Shown here one piece after another: positions 31,701 through 43,914 of a stretch of 64,000 nt of DNA (position 1 is the first letter of the stretch; every line of letters starts with the position of its first letter). The notes under the pieces are model-generated. The model had not been told where the DNA came from, ran no database searches, and was given only the letters and a program-made list of their open reading frames with translations. The stretch spans positions 67,398,944-67,462,943 of the forward strand of contig OX419755.1 in assembly GCA_948567375.1 (NCBI GenBank), written 5' to 3'. The stretch comes from Lunularia cruciata. Its lineage: Eukaryota; Streptophyta; Marchantiopsida; Lunulariales; Lunulariaceae. Position numbers and translations under genes: made by a program.

Positions 31701-33580
31701 AAAAGAGAAAGTGAGCAATTGAAGACAAATTTTGGCAAAGGAAAGGATGAAGAAATCAATAGAGGATATTTTGACTTCTCATGTAGTGTCTTTAGTAGAG
31801 GCTATGACTTGTTATATACAATTTGAGGACAAGGAGAAGCTTTGTGACTCTCTCTGGTCACAAGTTCAAAGCTTTCTCAGCAAGTAGAAGGTATCTTGAG
31901 ATGTTCAACAAGGGATAGGGAATACCAATCAGAAAGTTGATTGGTTGGGATGACCGTCTAGACGCAATGTTTATTCATGCTTACATAACAAAGACCAAGA
32001 ATGATTTCTTGGTAGAAGATAAGAGAAGAGAGGAATGGATGATATTGAGGAAGCCAATCCATCAAAGAGGCAAACACAATCTGGAGGGAGACCTACACCC
32101 AAATCTGACATAATGCAGAGGCCTACACTAGAACCTAAGAATAAACAAAGGTCTACACCAAAGCTTAAAGTTAAGCAAGAATGAACCATTGGGAAAGATA
32201 TACTCACGGATGAAGGATTAGCTGAAGAAGAAGCTTAACAAACATCTAGAAGAGGTGAGAAGACCAAAGAGGTAAATTACCCACTTACAAACTCCAATCA
32301 GAGATTGAAGCCACAATGGATTTGAGGAAGATTTTGGAGGATAGGATCTTGAAAAATAAGATGGAATTTATGATTGGGGAAGCACTTAGCATTACCAAGA
32401 GGTAGTTCAATGAAGTGATATTGACATACTCAAGAGAAAGTGGCATGCAATTGAAGGGCCAAGATTGCTTGAAACTCAAACTATGGAAGTTTATCATGGA
32501 AAGGTAATAGGTGGAGAGGATGGATGTGCTAAATGCCATCACTCTAAGCATACCCATAAAAGCCATCAAGTGTGTTTTGAAGATGATGTTGGAGCCAAGG
32601 AGGTGAGAATCTAATTCAGAAAAACCATTGTGCAAGAGCTATGACAAAAATGTTAGTCAAGCTCAAAGGTTTGGAAGAACTGATTGTAGCTTTGATTGAT
32701 CACAATTTAGAATTAAATTTGATTTCCAATGATCTATAAAATAAGGGGCTATGCCCTATTGATACTAATCATGATTGGAAGGTCAAAATGTCAAATGACA
32801 ACCAAAGTGGGTTGTAGAGCTCATCCAAATATTAAGGTGACCATTGGGGATGTTTGTACCTCTCAAAATTTGTGTATTCATGAGAAGGCTACATATCTGG
32901 TCTTGTTGGATCAGCTTTATTTTACTAGACTCAAGATGGAGACCAAGGTTTTTCAATCACGGATCTGCATACGCTTGGATAAGGAGTAGGGATGGCACAA
33001 AGGTGGACCAATTCTTGACTTGTTGTACAAACCTCACCAAAATAGAGACAAATTGATGAATGTGTCCTTACCTACAATAAAAAGGGAGTTTGTTGATACT
33101 TTTGATGAAGATTTTTAGGAGGTGCCATTACAAGGTGAGAATGTGGTAGCATTGATAATCGTGGATTCTTGCTTCACAAGGGTGAAGAAGAGAAGTTCTT
33201 TTGTACAGATATTTTGGGTACCACAAAAGATGGTTGTGTGTCATTTACCAAAGTGGAAAAGTCAAAACAAGGAAGAAGATCATGCAACAAATATGTAGTG
33301 TGTGTTTCAAGAAGTAAAAGAAATGAAAGAAGGAGAATTTGTATCAAGGATTTTGGAGGAGCAATATTTCTTCGATGATTTGAGTCCATTGTCAAAGATC
33401 AACAATGATTCTACAAATATGGATGAAGAAATCATTATACATAAATGCTCCAAAGAGGTTTATGATATATTGGATGGGTTTTTTGAGGAGAGAATTTTTA
33501 TGTACCAAGAGGAAGTGGTTGAGGCAAAGTATAAAATTATTGATAAGAAAGTGAAGCTTTTTTCTTAACCACTAAAGACC
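31700..33580 (+). pseudogene. Element E protease region and linker
   Basis: After gag a long charged region runs to about 32640. A retroviral-type aspartic protease follows: EELIVALIDHNLELNLIS carries the catalytic Asp (normally DHGS or DTGS), and KVTIGDVCTSQN and METKVFQSRICIRL follow in order. Stops break the frame near 32740 and 32818. Linker frames at 33302-33568 lead towards RT. Confidence 0.7.
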
Positions 33581-33585
33581 AATTT

Positions 33586-33906
33586 TTGTTGCTTAACCAT
33601 TCAATACAACAATTGGGGCAGATTGGAAAGGAGCAAAGTCTCAGAGAGCCTACAAGGGTGGGTCATCAATTCATAGAGGATATGTTGAAGGTTGGTGAGG
33701 GAAATTTCCTTCCAAATAAAGAAAAGAAAGTATTAACCAAAATGTTATCCAAACATGGTAAAGCTTTTGCTATTGAGCCATTAGAAATAGGATATGTTAA
33801 TCCAACTATTGTATCACTTATGACGGGAGGAGAAGCAGATTTGCTCCATGCAAGAGTTGAAGAAACTACTACTTTCTATGCTAGTGTAGAGGAAGGCATC
33901 ATATGA
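33586..33906 (+). pseudogene. Element E RT, N-terminal fragment only
   Basis: A 106-codon frame carries LPNKEKKVLTKMLSKHGKAFAIEPLEIGYVNPTIV, the region just before the RT fingers in this gypsy group. The catalytic palm is missing: the next recognisable sequence at about 33905 is RNase H. Roughly 200-250 codons were lost. Confidence 0.75.
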
Positions 33907-34487
33907 TGCAGGTAATTATATTGTTCTTATAGTTGATACTAGTCCTATTGGTGTTGGTTGGGAAATAGGGCAGAGGATGTGGATGGCCAAATATATGTGG
34001 TCAGATTTGGTGCTAACATTTCAAACCAAAGGCAATGAGATTATCATCACATTTAGAGGGAGTTATGGGAGACTGTTTTTTCTTTGAAGGCATATAAGGA
34101 GTATTTCATAAGGGCACCATTGATTTTAGAAACAGATTTTTTGTAGGTGCTTGGCATGATCATAGGTTGCTCAACTCTAGAAATTGCTATGCTTAGATGG
34201 ATAGCATATATCAAGATGTTGAATCCAAATTTTAGTCACATTCTTAGTGCAAAAAATCTAATGGTTGACATATTATCTAGAGTAAGGGTATATGATGGGC
34301 AAGAAATGATGGAGGAAGAAGATTGTGTAGGGGATGACTTCTACACCATAAGAGCAATATGGGAGATAAGGTGAGCACATCGTATTTGCTCTTGAATCTT
34401 TTTGTGATGATTTGTATGAACGAGAATGGTTGTTGATTGGGAAGTACTTGAGTACCTCAATACTCTCAATAGACAAGAAGTTTGGCC
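33907..34487 (+). pseudogene. Element E RNase H
   Basis: Opens with VDTSPIGVGWEIGQ-type residues at about 33930 and LTFQTKGNEIITF at 34015. It ends in frame 34147-34374 with MLRWIAYIKMLNPNFSHILSAKNLMVDILSRVRV, the typical end of this domain. The acidic tail continues to the inserted B solo LTR at 34488. Confidence 0.82.
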
Positions 34488-35191
34488 TGTGACACCCATT
34501 GGTGCATATATATTCTATAGATATATTTAAGTTTGGTATTGCAAGTAGTGGGGAAATGTTATCTCTATGGAGTTTAGCTAAGTTTCTACACTAGTCATGA
34601 TTAGCTAGTGTTAGTCCTAGCTAAGATAAAGGTGAACCTATTCTAGAGAAAGGGAAAAGAATGAGCACCACTATTTTGTCTTCTAGTGTATTGACTTGGT
34701 ATTATTCTTAGTTATTTGACTTTGAGGAAAGAGTTGAGAACTCTTGGATCCACAAGCTTTGTTGGCGCAGATTTTTCTATAGTCCAAGGATAGACCATGT
34801 GAAAGAAACCTTGACTTAGTTGGTAGCTAAAGATAAGACCACTTACTCATGGGATTATTTCCATGTGCTTGGATATTCCTTTAGACTTTTTGACTTTATT
34901 CTACCTTTACCCGAGTAACTTGAGTTACTCTAGTAATTAGTAGCTTTGGTGTGTAATTTTTTCACAAGTATATAAGCTAGAGATGAGGAGGTACTCATCA
35001 TCCTTTCATTTGCAACTATCTTTCTCTCATTGAGTTCTTTAATAAGCAATATCTTGAGTCTTGGAGGTGCCTTGGAGTTCTAGCCTTGGAAGAGTGTGAT
35101 AGAGTTGGGATTCCTTGCCTCCTTAGTCCATAATGCACTACTTTAATAGCCATCAAAGGTTTATTTTGAGTAAGAGATAGGCCGGCTCATA
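34488..35191 (+). mobile_element. Family B solo LTR in element E pol
   Basis: Starts TGTGACACCC, ends GGCTCATA, 704 bp, plus orientation, collinear with the B LTRs. It lies between the RNase H and integrase parts of E. Flanks tggcc and ggata do not form a convincing duplication, so decay or a local deletion is likely. Confidence 0.85.
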
Positions 35192-36600
35192 GGATAGATG
35201 AGGTTTTCAAAAGGATAAGAAGGAAGTCATACAACTATTTCTTGATAGATGGATTTTTGTAGAAGCATCCCAAGGTTTATGGTAGAATCTCTTAGAGATT
35301 TGTTTCTAGTCTTGAAATGAAGACTCAATTGATCCAAGAATATCATGGTAGCCTTTGGGTATGGCATTGAGGCATATAGGCAACATTTTCTAGATTGAAG
35401 GAAAAGTATCAATGGAAAGGAATGTATGAAGACATAGTCTCATTTGTTGGTACTTGTGAGATTTTTCAATACTATTTCACCATCAAGTACAAGGAAGGAC
35501 TTCACCCAACATAATCATTAGCCATGCACTATAGGTAGTCAGTAGATATTGTTATGATGCCTTAGGGAGTTTGGCAGAGAAGATACTTGATTCTTGCTTG
35601 GGAGGATCTTACAAATCAGGTAGAAGGGAGTGCTTTAACAACCAAGATCACAAAAAATGTTTTCCAATTTATTTTGGAGGAGATCATATTCTAGTATGGA
35701 TGTGTGGGAAATGTTGCTATAGATAGAGGTTAGTTGGATGCTGTTGAGCTAAGGAATTTTTTTCCCAAAGGATTGGAGTGCATTTATCTCTAATGGTTGC
35801 TTACAATCCGAAGGGAAATAGAAAGGTGGAGAGGGATGATTCATCCATAGTGAAAGCTTTGGTAAAGCTTGTGATGGGAGGATGAATCAATGGCCTATCT
35901 TACTACCCTTTGCTAAGTAGGCTAATAGAACTACACATAGTTTAGTGACAAGTTACATGCTATATAAATTGATGTATGCACAAAAGCCTATTATGCTTAA
36001 TGAAGAAGTAGTACCAATATGGAGTGTAATTCCTTGGATAGATGGAATATCAACCAAAAATTTATTGCCCTTAGGATAAGGCAATTACCATAGAAGTAAA
36101 AGGATGTGGAAAGAGCTTTGCATTGATTGCATGCAGCCAAAATGAAGAACAAGGCAAGGTTTGACAAAACCCATAAATTAAGGTTGACTCCTTTGAAGGA
36201 AGATGATTTGATCTTGGTTCATGATAGTAGTTTTGACAAGCAACATAATACAACTAAAAAATGCTTCTAAGAGGTGGTTTGATCCTTATGTAATTGTTCA
36301 TATTCTTGACAATGGCTAAGGGAATTGGATGCAATAATGCTAAGAGCACCAATTGTTGGTAAGAGAGTAAAATTATTTAGGAAAAGAGAAGTAGATGGTT
36401 CTTTTCAAGATTTTCAAGTTCCAAAAGATGAAATGGAGGAAAGAAATCAGGATTAGGATGAGGGTAATCCAATTATTATTATTGAAGATCAATTTGAAGA
36501 AGATCAAGAATGATGTTATCTACTTCAACTTCCAAGTTGAAGTAGGTAGCATCACTCTTGATCTTCATCAAATTTGCACACCTTGGCAAAGTGCAAGTTA
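35192..36600 (+). pseudogene. Element E integrase, decayed
   Basis: Broken frames show YHGSLWVWH and RLKEKYQWKGMYEDIVSFVGTCEI, the zinc-finger region with its second Cys replaced. The core start HYRXSVDIVMMPXGVW (near 35530) and a VAIDRG second-Asp region (35715-35730) follow. The distal part (36090-36590) is charged. Stops are frequent. Confidence 0.78.
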
Positions 36601-36615
36601 AGAGGGAGTAGATAT

Positions 36616-37790
36616 TGTAAAGTGCAATGCTTACTCATTGAAAAGCTTCTTATATGTTTCAATATGTTTTCACTTGAGTTCCATAATATGTGTTATGTTA
36701 AGGCTTAATACATGCAACTATGGGTTGATCTATTGGCTATTATATGCTATTAAGGATTGCTATACTATGGGCTGGACTAAGTGCTTACTACAAGCAACTA
36801 CGGGCTGATCTATTAGCTACTATGGGCTACTAAGGGTTGCTCTACTATGGGCTGCACTAAGGGCTTACTACAAGCAACTATGGGTTAATTTATTAGCTAT
36901 CATGGGCTACTAAGGGTTGCTCTACTATGGGTTGGACTAAGGGCCAACTACATGCAACTATGGGCTACAAAGGGTTTCTCAACTATGGGCTTCACTAAGG
37001 GCTTACTATTGGCAAACACCAAATGATCTATTGGTTAAGGTAGAGGCAATTCAAATCAAGGAAGCTTTTTTTTGTGGTTCCTAATCCAAAAAAAAAGTGC
37101 TTCAACTTATTAGAAGCATCTTCTCAAGGGCTTTTTGTAGACATCAAAATCAAAAAAAACAAAAGTCTAAAAAAAACTAGTTGAAGGTTCCTATCTTCCA
37201 AGAGTTGATTCACATTAAAGAAATGACAAAAATAGATCCCACACGGCTTTTCACAATTCAATCTTGCAAGGCTAAATCAAGGTATACTTTGACTCATGTT
37301 GGGGCTAATTTCTTCATAGATATTAGTTCAAATGGAGCGTGCATCATTTTTTTGGAAGCATCTTCTTAAGTGCTTTTTGTAAAAACCAAAATTGTGACAA
37401 ACTGAACTCTATAGAAGAAGTTACAACCAATTGAAGGTTCTTGTCTTTTTGGAGTTGATTCTTGTTGAAGGAATCCCACAATCTTAAGGCAATTCAACCC
37501 ATAATTCCCATCAGTGCTGATTTATTTGTGGATACTGGTCCAAGTGAGGCATAAATTATCTCATTAGTAGGATCATTTTAAGGGCTTTTTGTAGATACCA
37601 AAACTTTGACAAATTGTAGTATACAAAAGAAGTTATAACAAGTTGAAGGTTCATGTCTTCCTATAGTTTATTCTCATTGAAGGAATCCCACAATTGGATT
37701 CTAGTGGGCATCCCATAGACAAATCCTATAAGCCTAAGGCAAGGCATAGTGAAATTTATGTTGAGACTGATTTCTTTATGGATATTGGTC
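36616..37790 (+). repeat. Element E 3' LTR, first part
   Basis: Starts TGTAAAGTGC after a purine-rich AAGAGGGAGTAGATAT tract. Contains the ~85-bp array (36700-37040) and ~240-bp units. The LTR is interrupted at 37791 and continues at 40202. Confidence 0.82.
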
Positions 37791-38739
37791 TGTAACACCC
37801 GTGGTGCATGTGTGTGTTATTGTGATATTTAGCTTGGTATTACAAGTACTTGAGAGATATTATTTTTATAGAGATAAAGGATGGTTCTACATTAGTCATG
37901 ATTAGCTAAAGTTAGTCATAGCTAAGATAGTGGGGACCTTACTTTAGAGGAAGTGGAAAAGATAAGCATCACTATTTTGGATTCTAGTGTATTGACTTGG
38001 TATTATTCCTAGGTGTTTGGCTTTGAGGAAAGAGTTGAGAACTCTTGAGCCTGCCAGCCTTTTTGTTTTGGATTCTTCTATAGTCCAAGGATAGCCCATG
38101 TGAAGGAATCCTTGACTTAGTGGTTGGGTCAAGATAAGATCACATGCTTAGTGGAATATACCCATGTGGATGGATATTCCTTTATACTTTTTGACTTTAC
38201 TTGAATTTTAGCCTCATAACTTGAGTTACTATGGTAAATAGTAACTTTAGTGCATAACTATTTCACAAGTATATAAAGAAAGGGTGAGGAGGTACTCATC
38301 ATCCTTTCATCTGCAACTATCTCTCTCTCATTGAATTCTCTATGAGCAATGTCGGTCTTGGAGTGTTAGTGTGGTACCCACATTTTTCATTTTGGACGAG
38401 TTTTGAAGAAGAAGTGCCTTTCTAAAACCAAATGGAGAAGAAATGAGAGGAAATTTGTATTTTGATCAAGCCCGAGGAAGTTGACTTTGTGTCAGATGAA
38501 GACGGACTCAGCTAGGATTGAAAGAGGGTAGACCCAAAGGAGGAATAGAAGTTACAAGTCAAGATTCTTGCGGGGCTATATCTCAATGTTCACAAGTCCA
38601 AATCAAGCGTGCTAATCTTGTTAGAAGCATCTCGTTCAGGGCTTTCCGTTGCCATCAAAATTGTAAAGTTTGGAGGTCTATAGAAGAAGTTACAAGTATT
38701 TGAAGTTTTGGGAGTAACTGTACAAAGTAGTTTAGTGTC

Positions 38740-38830
38740 TTCGGGTTGGCGTCTTTGGACTTCAGACTTCAGACTTTGGTCATCGGACTTTGGACTTGAG
38801 ACATTGGACTTTGGACTTGAGGTTTACATA
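38740..38830 (+). repeat. Short GGACTT-type minisatellite
   Basis: Repeated ctttggact/ggacttca words (period about 7-14). A related gaagtccgaagt series lies in the other short A element at 16610-16690 on the opposite strand. Confidence 0.6.
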
Positions 38831-39146
38831 ACTTTGGGTTCGAAGCTTCTTTGCCTCAAGACAAAGATGATTGTATTTGAGATAATCAGACCTCGAAGTG
38901 CAACAAAGATGACTTCGGGAATCTTGCCAAAAGCATTAGAGAGAGTTAGGATAGAGAAAGAATAGATAGTTAGGATACCCATGACTTCAATTTCAGTTCC
39001 GATTGAAGATGGAATAGGAATTGAAGGAGAAGTAGCAGTAGTGAATAAACCCGAAGTGCAAGATTAGATTGTAAGTGTCTTCGGGTCAATAACATGAGTG
39101 ATTAAGGGAAAGTGGGTTACAAGTTGAAGGCGTAGATAGTGTACTT

Positions 39147-39455
39147 ATGCTTTCAATTACAATTTGTGATGAGGATATAGTAGAATTAGCAAAGGAATTG
39201 ATTGTAATTAGACCTGATGTTGCAAAAATAGGAATTCAAGTATCATTGGATTTGCTATTTGACACATTAGAGAAGAGTGGGTCAGGAGATAAAGAAGTAG
39301 ATGGAGTAACCCTAAGCTCAATTGTAGTTCCTAGTGTAGAAGTAGTAGAATTAGTGAAGGGATTGGTAGACTTAGCTATACCCAAAGAAGGAGAAGTAGT
39401 AAGAAGATCATCGGGTTTGGAAGCCGATGATGAGGTAGACATCAGATCGGGGTAG
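39147..39455 (+). pseudogene. C-terminal tail of the A U3 ORF in the short variant
   Basis: A 102-codon open frame contains IQVSLDLLFDTLEKSGSGDKE and ends SGLEADDEVDIRSG. It aligns with the tail in A4 (VQVSSDLTFDTLEKSGSGDRD ... LKADDEVDIGLD) and in the inverted short copy (minus 16310-15978). The coiled coil is absent. Confidence 0.7.
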
Positions 39456-40201
39456 TACAATTTTGAGATAGGAAGAGGCAGATATGAAGAGATAGATTAT
39501 CAATTGGGATTTGCAAGTAGGAAAAGATGTTAGGAAGCGGTGTATAGGTAGGAAGGTCTGCCGTTTGCTTTTAGTATTTAAGTGGAGCATTTGCAGTCTT
39601 ATGGTATTCAGTATTCATATTTCTGAAGATAGATAAAGCAAAGTGCTGTTCTAAGTGCTCGTCGCTTAAGCTTAATTCCGATTGTCAATTTTGTGTTTGT
39701 AGTTGTGAGTGTGTGGAGAATTCCAAAGAGCAAGTCAGTGTGTTTGTGGATGTTGGAATCTGCAGCCTTGATCTTCATTCTGTGTGTATGATCCTGAGTG
39801 AAGTGCATCGGAGCAATGCCTTGACAGATCTGAGAGGAATTGTAGTGTTGGTAGTATTCTACATTTGTGAGTGCAGCATGAAGTTGATGTGAAACAATTT
39901 TGATCCAGGAAGTTGTACCTTCAATGGAGGGGTGGAACACAATTTTGAGGCAAAATTGTTCTTTGCAGTGAAGTGCCGTCTTCGGGAGAATCTAAATCAT
40001 CACAATCAAGAGTTGTTTGGACAGAATTTGCTATGATGTGATTATGATACCCGATTACCACAAAAGTGATATTTTCCAGGTTGTCATAGTTAGCCTTGGA
40101 AGAGTATGATAGAGTTGGGGTTCCTTGCCTTCTTAGTCCATGGTGCGCTACCATAATAGCCATCAGAGGTTCATTTGTAGTGAGAGACAAGCTGGCTCAC
40201 A

Positions 40202-40600
40202 GGTCCAAATAGAGAGTGCATCATCTTGTAGAAGCATCTCCTCAAGGACTTTCCATAGACACCAAATCATGGCATTGGAGGTCTACAGAAAAAAAACTAT
40301 TACCACTTGAAGGTTTTGGTCTTCTTGGAATTAGTTACCATAGAAGGAGTCCTATAAGAGATCCTACAAGCCATCTCATTGCCAAAACCCACAAGTCCAA
40401 GGTAGAGCATCTCAGGATTCACACAAGGGTTGATTTCTCTATGGTTTGTAGTCCAAACAAGGTGTGCTTCATCTCAATAGAAGCATCTTCTCAAAAGCTT
40501 TTAGTAGACATCAAAATCAGGGAAAATGGAGGTCTATACAGAAATTTTGATGACTTGAATGGCTCCTATGCTTGTAAACCCATTTGGAAATAGTGTTGAT
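40202..40600 (+). repeat. Element E 3' LTR, distal fragment
   Basis: Continues the ~240-bp repeat units after the B solo LTR (gaagcatctcctcaagg near 40229 and gaagcatcttctcaaaag near 40481). The unique end of the LTR seen at 29650-30600 is absent; the sequence changes to fragment F near 40600. Confidence 0.75.
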
Positions 40601-41346
40601 TTTTTATCCATGATCAATAAGAGCAACCACAAGATCTATCATTGCCAATCTTGACCAAGGTTTAAGTGGTAGTTCTAGTTCAATGCACTCTAGTATAATC
40701 AATAAAGATCCCATCATCATCCTCATCCACTAAAAATCTGACCTTTTGGTTGTTGCACCATCAAACTAGCTCTACCTCCTCTTTGGTAACCTTAGTATCA
40801 AGAGCATTTGATAGAGAGGTTTCTCTAATCAATTGCCACTTGTGCTTGATAGTGTCTATGATGACATCATGAAATTCTCTCTTGGCAATTCCAAGGATCT
40901 CTCAAAGAGTAAAATGCACCTTAGCATTGAGTACTCTTTCTTCTAGTACTCCTTTTAGGTCAATAATTGATTCAATATCAAATTGAAGCTTGTAAGTATA
41001 TGGTTTACCCTTCTCCTTTCACTTCACTAATTTTTCAAAATTAAAAGGCAAAGCCTTTCCTATGACCTCCTCCCATGAAGGTACTACTTCTTTCCTTTAG
41101 GAAGCACTCTCTTGATGGAGTTTATCTCTCCTTAATTGCCTCTTTTGAGTTGTTTTCTCTTCACTAAGCTCTATGTCATCTCTCCCTCCCATTTCTTTGA
41201 TGAGAGCTTCATGTTGACCTTGCCAAGTAGAAATTAACTGGCATAGTATCTATTGGATCAGCCCATTGAGTAGCCTACCTGATTTTAGTAGCAACCTGTA
41301 GTAGTTCTCCTCTTGTGGCTTTCTCCTTCTCCATTGTATGCATATC

Positions 41347-42085
41347 TGTAATACTCCGAGGACAAGAGAAGAGAGAAAACACAGATTGCACACTCAAACA
41401 TTTGATACCCCAAAGGAGCACCTTCTCTTTATTATATAGACAAAGAGGATCTCCTCCAACGAAGCTCCACCATAGGATTAGGGACACAGATAGGTGACAT
41501 GTCAGCAAGCTCCACCCTTGGATTACTTACTTGGATGGGTGACATGTCTGGTCTAGGTCCTATCTGGTTGGTCAAACAAGCTTTGACCAAAGGGAATCTT
41601 TTAGGAATCTTCTTGTAGGAATCTGAGAATCACATGAGTAAGGTACCATTGGAAAGTTCTTGACAAGAAAAATTAGGGGGGAGGAAAGGCCAACCTTTCT
41701 TTTGTGGGGGGGGGGGGGGGGGATCTACACATTTTTTAGGCCTAATTCATCCGTTTAGGCCTCCGAAATTGCCTTCAAAGATTTCAGGCATATTTTGGTT
41801 CCTACTCTATTAGTAGAAGTCCCCTTTTGGTGATACCTCTTTCTGATCTGTTTAGTCCATCATGTGTAACATCCTTCCAGATGTTACCAAACCAATTTTC
41901 ACCTTTAAATCATATGTCTAGCTATTGGTTCTAAGGTTCTCAAGTCTATTTTGGTTTTTTCCTTATTAGTAGAAGTACTCTTTTGGTGATACTTCTATCT
42001 TATCTATTTTTACCATCATGTATAACATCATTCTAGATGTTACCAAACCAAATTTCACATCTAGATCATATGGCTAGCTCTTGGT
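41347..42085. mobile_element. LTR-like insertion in F with internal 165-170-bp duplication
   Basis: Begins TGTAATACTCCG. On the minus strand it contains a CTATATAATAAAG TATA-type box (about 41435). Blocks at 41790-41930 and 41955-42085 are a diverged direct duplication sharing ttagtagaagt, cttttggtgatac and agatgttaccaaacca. A run of 17 G lies at 41706-41722. The ends and any target duplication are not clear. Confidence 0.45.
41706..41722 (+). repeat. Homopolymer run of 17 G
   Basis: An uninterrupted G run after 'tttgt'. Its length may be affected by sequencing error. Confidence 0.9.
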
Positions 42086-43225
42086 ATTACAATATCATTG
42101 TTACATGTTGCTTGTATCTACATGCTTCACAAATGCTTCACTCCATCTCCTACTACCTCCACTCCATAGGTAGGGCCTCAACTAATGTTGTAGCTTGTTG
42201 TGATAGGAAATCCTCCAAACACATTCCGCATTCTTCTTTCCTAAAATTAGTTTTCAAGATTTGCCCCGTGTCTTTCAAAGCAATCTTCCCATCTTTCCAA
42301 CAACCTCTTCTTGCCAAATAATATCAGCAAAGTTGCCACACTTCTTCCTAGTGTGTTCAGTACCATCATACCAAATGCGCTTTGCACATAGCCTCACTTC
42401 ATCACTATTCTGGTTTTGGAACCACTTCCTTTCTCCTCCAACCTTGCCAGCTTGATTTGCAAATCTCTCATCCTTTTCACCAAATCCTTGTTATCATTGA
42501 TGGTGGTATTTTGGTATGAAGTTGTGAAAATAGGACTATCAACACTTGGTGTTGTGGCAAGAGTTATCATTGGTTGTCTTGCAGCTCTTGTGACCATGAT
42601 TGGTATTACTTCTTTCCTTTACCACCACTTTCTCTCTACAGTATTTTTGCTTAGCAAGAATACTCTCCGCTTCTAAGACCTTTCTCCGATTAGATTTCAA
42701 GCCACTATCCTTAGACCCATCCTCTAGCAAGACTTCCAAATCCCTTTGTAGCTCATTTTTTGATGATTGTAGGAACAACTCCACCTTGTCACTCTCAAGC
42801 TTGAGCTTCTCTATTTGAGACAATTGTGAACATCCTCTTAACAATATTTCTCCTTTAGATGAAGAGAGAATCTCTCTCAACTACCCCCATGAGCTCAGAT
42901 AACCTCCTTTACATGTATATGGAGCTCTCAAATAACCACAAGCTCAAATGTGTGTATCATCTCATGTTCAAGAACCTTGTTGAGCTCTATTTTCCTTGAG
43001 TAGTACTTCAAGTATTTTGAGATGTTCCTCCTATAAAATTGGTCCAACATCCCCACAATTAATTGCAAGGCTTTAGTAACCACCACCTCTTTACATTCTA
43101 CAAATTGTTGTTGTTGCATATAAAGTGCAAAGGCTTGGAACATTTGCGCTATAGCCAGATCAAGTTGCAATGTGGGTACCTCTGAAGACCTATAGCTCCT
43201 TGATCCCTTATACTCCTATCAAATC

Positions 43226-43914
43226 TATGAGATGGCTTGTCTCTCACTCAAGATAAACATCTAGTGGCTAGTATGGTAGCACATCATGGACTAAGAAGGC
43301 AAGGAACCTCAACTCCATCATACTCATCCAAGGCTAACACTCCAAGACTCAAACCATTGTTCACTAAAGAAGTCAATGAGATAGAGACAGTTGCAAATGA
43401 AAGAGTGATGAGTATCTCCTCACCCTATTTTATATACTTGTGAAATAGTTACGTACCTAAGTTACAAATTATTGGAGTAACTCAAGTTACTAGGCTAAAA
43501 GTCAAATTAAGTCTGAAGTCTAAAGGAATATCTATACTAATGGAAATATCTCCTAAACATGTAGTCTTATCTTGACCTATCCACTAAGTCAAGGATTCCT
43601 TCATTTTGGTTGTCCTTGGACTATAAAAAAAAATCTGAAGCACAAAGGCTTGTGGATCCAAGAGTTCTCAACTCTTTTCTCAAAGCCAAACACCTAAGAA
43701 TAATACTAAAGCAATGCAATAAAATCTAAAATATTGATGCTCATCCTTTCCACCTCCTCTAAATTAAGGTCCCTTTATCTTAACTATGACTAACTTTAGC
43801 TAATCATGACTAATGTAGAACCATCCTTTATCTCTATATAAATAATATCTCTCAAGTACTTCTAATACCAAACTAAATATCACAATACACATGCATGCAA
43901 AAATGTGTGTTATA
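43226..43914 (-). mobile_element. Family B solo LTR (minus) beside fragment F
   Basis: 689 bp, collinear with the B LTRs. The outer ends have changed (TATGAG for TGTGAG and GTGTTATA for GTGTTACA). Flanks aaatc and tatct share only ATC, so the duplication is decayed. Neither a primer site nor a purine tract flanks it, so it is a solo LTR. Confidence 0.82.

Larger units (their letters stand above)
38370..40088 (+). mobile_element. Short family A LTR variant (1719 bp) with perfect TSD
   Basis: Starts TGTGGTACCCACA, ends GGTTGTCATA, flanked by perfect gttag duplications (38365-38369, 40089-40093). The host B LTR reads across the site in other copies. It keeps the start of the A LTR (to about 38430) and, from about 39140, the C-terminal tail of the U3 ORF and the R/U5 tail. 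Between these lie a GGACTTYRGACTT-type repeat (38750-38825) and the module shared with element E. Confidence 0.9.
37791..40201 (+). mobile_element. Family B solo LTR in E 3' LTR, split by short A element
   Basis: Starts TGTAACACCC and ends GGCTCACA. Removing the nested short A (38370-40088) and one duplication copy leaves 687 bp. The flanks share GGTC (37787-37790 and 40202-40205), and the E repeat unit reads across (compare 'gatactggtccaa' near 37538). Confidence 0.88.
27881..40600 (+). mobile_element. Ty3/gypsy element E (plus), with nested B and A insertions
   Basis: The 5' LTR starts at 27881 and the 3' LTR at 36616, sharing the 'cttactcatt' start and the same two kinds of internal tandem repeat. 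Between them lie a degenerate iMet-type primer site, gag with a zinc knuckle, protease, a fragment of RT, RNase H and integrase. A B solo LTR (34488-35191) sits between RNase H and integrase; another (37791-40201) sits in the 3' LTR and itself contains a short A element. The 3' LTR end is missing at about 40600, where inverted fragment F begins. Confidence 0.85.
40600..43170 (-). pseudogene. Inverted gypsy fragment F: gag to protease
   Basis: Minus-strand frames run from gag (43170: AIAQMFQAFALYMQQQQFV) through a charged region (42880-42394) to a decayed zinc knuckle near 42380-42340 (IWYDGTEHTRKKC, two Cys lost). They reach the protease at about 40690-40600 (RLAMIDLVVALIDHG). This is the same gag/protease type as element E but on the other strand. 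A stretch at about 41347-42085 does not fit and looks like an LTR-type insertion. Confidence 0.75.

Noticed and set aside
41706-41722. G17 run as a functional G-quadruplex
   Set aside because: It is a lone homopolymer with no supporting context, and length may be a sequencing artefact.
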